Shown here piece after piece: positions 7,244 to 7,958 of a stretch of 7,958 nt of DNA. The notes below the pieces were generated by a model. The model did no database searches. It saw only the letters and a list, made by a program, of their open reading frames with translations, and was not told the DNA's origin. The stretch lies in assembly GCA_016208065.1 (NCBI GenBank), contig JACQYU010000070.1:1-7958 (forward strand), read 5' to 3'. The position numbers and the translations under genes are program-made. The stretch comes from Candidatus Falkowiibacteriota bacterium (GTDB lineage: Bacteria > Patescibacteriota > Patescibacteriia > Patescibacteriales > GWC2-42-12). Every line of letters starts with the position of its first letter. Position 1 is the first letter of the stretch.

Positions 7244-7274
7244 GTTGTGTAAAAATTTCACAAATTATTAATTT

Positions 7275-7303
7275 ATTTTAGCCTAAATTAAGCTAAATGT
7301 CAA
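7275..7303 (-). promoter_or_regulatory. Sigma-70-type promoter of ileS
   Basis: On the minus strand a perfect TTGACA (7303-7298) is followed after exactly 17 bases by TAAAAT (7280-7275). The predicted start is near 7268, leaving an untranslated leader of about 25 bases before the ATG at 7243 and only about 7 before the GTG at 7261, which supports the ATG. The leader has no SD and no room for a T-box or other riboswitch, so ileS is not controlled by one here. Confidence 0.7.
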
Positions 7304-7334
7304 AAAATTAAATAATATAAATTTTATAGACATA

Positions 7335-7362
7335 TTGACACTTTTTATAATTTTAATAAAAT
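7335..7362 (+). promoter_or_regulatory. Divergent plus-strand sigma-70-type promoter
   Basis: TTGACA (7335-7340), a 16-base spacer, then TAAAAT (7357-7362) gives a near-consensus promoter firing away from ileS. The start would be about 7369-7371. The two -35 boxes are back to back, about 31 bases apart. No annotated protein gene lies downstream on this strand; what does follow is a foldable RNA with its own SD and hairpins, which makes chance less likely despite the AT-rich setting. Confidence 0.6.
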
Positions 7363-7440
7363 ATAAATATCAAACTGGCCGCATGGTCTCGCTATGCTAA
7401 GCACTGGCGAGATGCTACTTGTAGCTAATCATGCGACCAA

Positions 7441-7448
7441 AAAGGAGG
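7441..7448 (+). promoter_or_regulatory. Extended Shine-Dalgarno AAAGGAGG
   Basis: Eight consecutive bases complement the usual 16S rRNA tail (CCUCCUUU), four bases before an ATG at 7453. It is the strongest ribosome site in the window, and most genes here lack one. It directly follows the predicted P1 stem of the plus-strand RNA. Confidence 0.6.
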
Positions 7449-7452
7449 AGTA

Positions 7453-7500
7453 ATGTATTTTATTTCCACCGGGGCTGAATCAAAGATTCAGCCCTACTAA
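7453..7500 (+). CDS. Possible 15-residue leader-type peptide
   Basis: ATG to TAA encodes MYFISTGAESKIQPY behind an extended SD at a near-ideal distance. Its second half is written over the 10-bp hairpin 7472-7494, an arrangement seen in attenuator leader peptides, because a ribosome on the ORF would prevent the hairpin from forming. It shows no run of a regulatory amino acid and no Ile or Trp cluster. No protein gene lies downstream on this strand within the window. It may equally be a fortuitous ORF after an SD-like element that belongs to the RNA. Confidence 0.3.
   Translation: MYFISTGAESKIQPY
7472..7494. terminator. Perfect 10-bp hairpin GGGCTGAATC-AAA-GATTCAGCCC
   Basis: A 10-bp stem with a three-base loop is followed on the plus strand, after about nine bases, by a T-rich stretch (7504-7516). 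It could terminate or attenuate the plus-strand RNA, although the T tract is not directly adjacent. The stem's clean symmetry is also compatible with a short dispersed repeat. Confidence 0.45.
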
Positions 7501-7524
7501 TGATTTTTATTTATTTAAAATATT

Positions 7525-7556
7525 AAAAACCATCGGCTGCCAAGCTGATGGTTTTT
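7525..7556. terminator. Bidirectional intrinsic terminator between guaA and the plus-strand RNA
   Basis: AAAAACCATCGGCT (7525-7538), loop GCCA, then AGCTGATGGTTTTT (7543-7556). Read on the minus strand it lies 15 bases after the guaA stop and ends in TTTTT, a normal guaA terminator with one C/A mismatch. Read on the plus strand the same position is a G/U pair, so all 14 pairs form and a T tract also follows. It therefore probably stops transcripts from both sides. Confidence 0.75.
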
Positions 7557-7570
7557 AGCTTTAATAAATA

Positions 7571-7958
7571 TTATTCCCACTCAATCGTTCCCGGCGGCTT
7601 GGAAGTGTAATCGTAAACTACACGGCCAACACCTTTTACTTCATTGGTAATACGTTCGCTTATGCGGCATAAAAATTCATGGGATAAATTAGAGACGCTG
7701 GCTGTCATAAAAACACTGGTATCAACCGCGCGCAAAGCTACTACATAATTATACGAACGCTCGTCGCCCACTACGCCGACGCTTTTGTCTGAAGTTAAAA
7801 CCGCAAATGCCTGACCGATGCTATAATATTTGCCCGAGCGCATAAGCTCTTCCATAAAAATCGCATCGGCTCGGCGTAAAATCCCTAATTTTTCTTTGGT
7901 AATTTCTCCTTTAACGCGAATTGCTAAAGCCGGTCCGGGAAAAGGGTGCCGGCCCCAG
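7571..7958 (-). CDS. guaA: GMP synthase (glutamine-hydrolysing), C-terminal part, 5' end cut by window edge
   Basis: GuaA converts XMP to GMP with ATP and glutamine in the cytoplasm. The visible 128 residues are its C-terminal dimerisation and XMP-binding region (PF00958). The frame enters as [19 protein letters not shown], matching the conserved RHPFPGPGLAIR motif with Ala in place of the usual second Gly. It continues through [50 protein letters not shown], and ends with the family's characteristic PPGTIEWE. The stop is TAA at 7573-7571 and a hairpin terminator follows. The true start lies outside the window; an internal ATG at 7855 is not the start because the conserved motif lies upstream of it in frame. 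It faces in the same direction as ileS but is separated by a terminator and a new promoter, so it is a different transcription unit. Confidence 0.96.
   Translation of the reverse strand, partial: WGRHPFPGPALAIRVKGEITKEKLGILRRADAIFMEELMRSGKYYSIGQAFAVLTSDKSVGVVGDERSYNYVVALRAVDTSVFMTASVSNLSHEFLCRISERITNEVKGVGRVVYDYTSKPPGTIEWE

Larger units (their letters stand above)
7370..7556 (+). ncRNA. Candidate structured small RNA between guaA and ileS (three-way junction, SD, two hairpins)
   Basis: From the predicted start the plus-strand RNA can form a compact three-way junction. P1 is TGGCCGCATG (7376-7385) with CATGCGACCA (7430-7439), 9 of 10 paired with one C/A mismatch. P2 is TCTCGCTA (7387-7394) with TGGCGAGA (7405-7412), extendable by TGC/GCA and with one G/U pair. 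P3 is GCTAC-TT-GTAGC (7414-7425), a CUUG-type loop. The junction strands are short (G, T, TAAT). An SD, a 15-codon ORF and two hairpins follow. Expected length is about 130-190 nt. I could not match it to tRNA, SRP RNA, purine, TPP, SAM, c-di-GMP or preQ1 types by eye. The strand is set by the promoter, the SD and G/U pairs in P2; the one P1 mismatch would be a G/U pair on the other strand, so strand is not beyond doubt. Confidence 0.45.

Noticed and set aside
7244..7261. GTG at 7261 as the ileS start
   Set aside because: It would leave a leader of about seven bases from the predicted transcript start and has no SD; the ATG at 7243 fits better.
7376..7439. Purine riboswitch or hammerhead ribozyme, because of the three-way junction
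   Set aside because: The conserved junction and loop bases of purine aptamers are absent, and there is no CTGATGA/GAAA hammerhead core.
7376..7440. tRNA-like molecule ending in ACCA
   Set aside because: The segment ends with GCGACCA after a stem, but it is only about 64 bases, has three stems in total, and lacks the GTTC T-loop and an anticodon arm of the right form.
7262..7452. T-box or other riboswitch controlling ileS
   Set aside because: The structured segment lies upstream of the ileS -35 box and would not be in its transcript; no T-box TGGNACC motif or specifier-type stem is seen.

Overview
The window looks like chromosomal DNA of a small-genome, AT-rich bacterium, most likely of the Candidate Phyla Radiation (Patescibacteria). 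This is an inference from three things: short gaps between genes, few Shine-Dalgarno (SD) sequences, and the gene set (a long class-2-type IleS, a ThiI-like PP-loop protein with an NFACT-R-like tail, an orphan PEP-utilising 'mobile' domain protein, and a LemA/TPM pair). Genetic code 11 fits: the long reading frames have no in-frame UGA, and every stop seen is TAA or TAG. There are no phage, IS or CRISPR genes.

Every recognised protein gene is on the minus strand, so the layout is best read from right to left. The 3' end of guaA (7571-7958) closes with a hairpin terminator. Next is a roughly 300-base intergenic stretch (7262-7570). A probable operon then starts from a good promoter (TTGACA-17-TAAAAT): ileS (7243-4211), a PEP-mobile-domain protein (4184-2658), a DUF3850/ASCH protein (2645-2385), and a ThiI-like sulfurtransferase split by an apparent frameshift (2343-1699 and 1730-1371). 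After a 50-base gap with a possible weak promoter come lemA (1320-766) and a TPM-domain secreted or membrane protein (619-1, cut by the window edge).

The genes fall into two themes. IleS, the ThiI/NFACT-R-like protein and the ASCH protein all point to translation and tRNA or RNA metabolism. LemA plus TPM is a recurrent envelope pair of unsettled function.

The most unusual part is the guaA-ileS intergenic region. On the plus strand, opposite to all the genes, it has a near-consensus promoter (TTGACA-16-TAAAAT), an RNA able to fold as a compact three-way junction, the strongest SD in the window (AAAGGAGG), a 15-codon ORF, a perfect 10-bp hairpin overlapping that ORF, and a second hairpin with flanking A/T tracts. 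It resembles a free-standing structured small RNA, possibly with a leader-type peptide. I could not match it to a known RNA class.

Other points are a 103-bp MITE-like palindrome between lemA and the TPM gene, a dRS3-like 20-bp palindrome just upstream of the thiI-like SD, and a short repeat-bearing insertion inside ileS.
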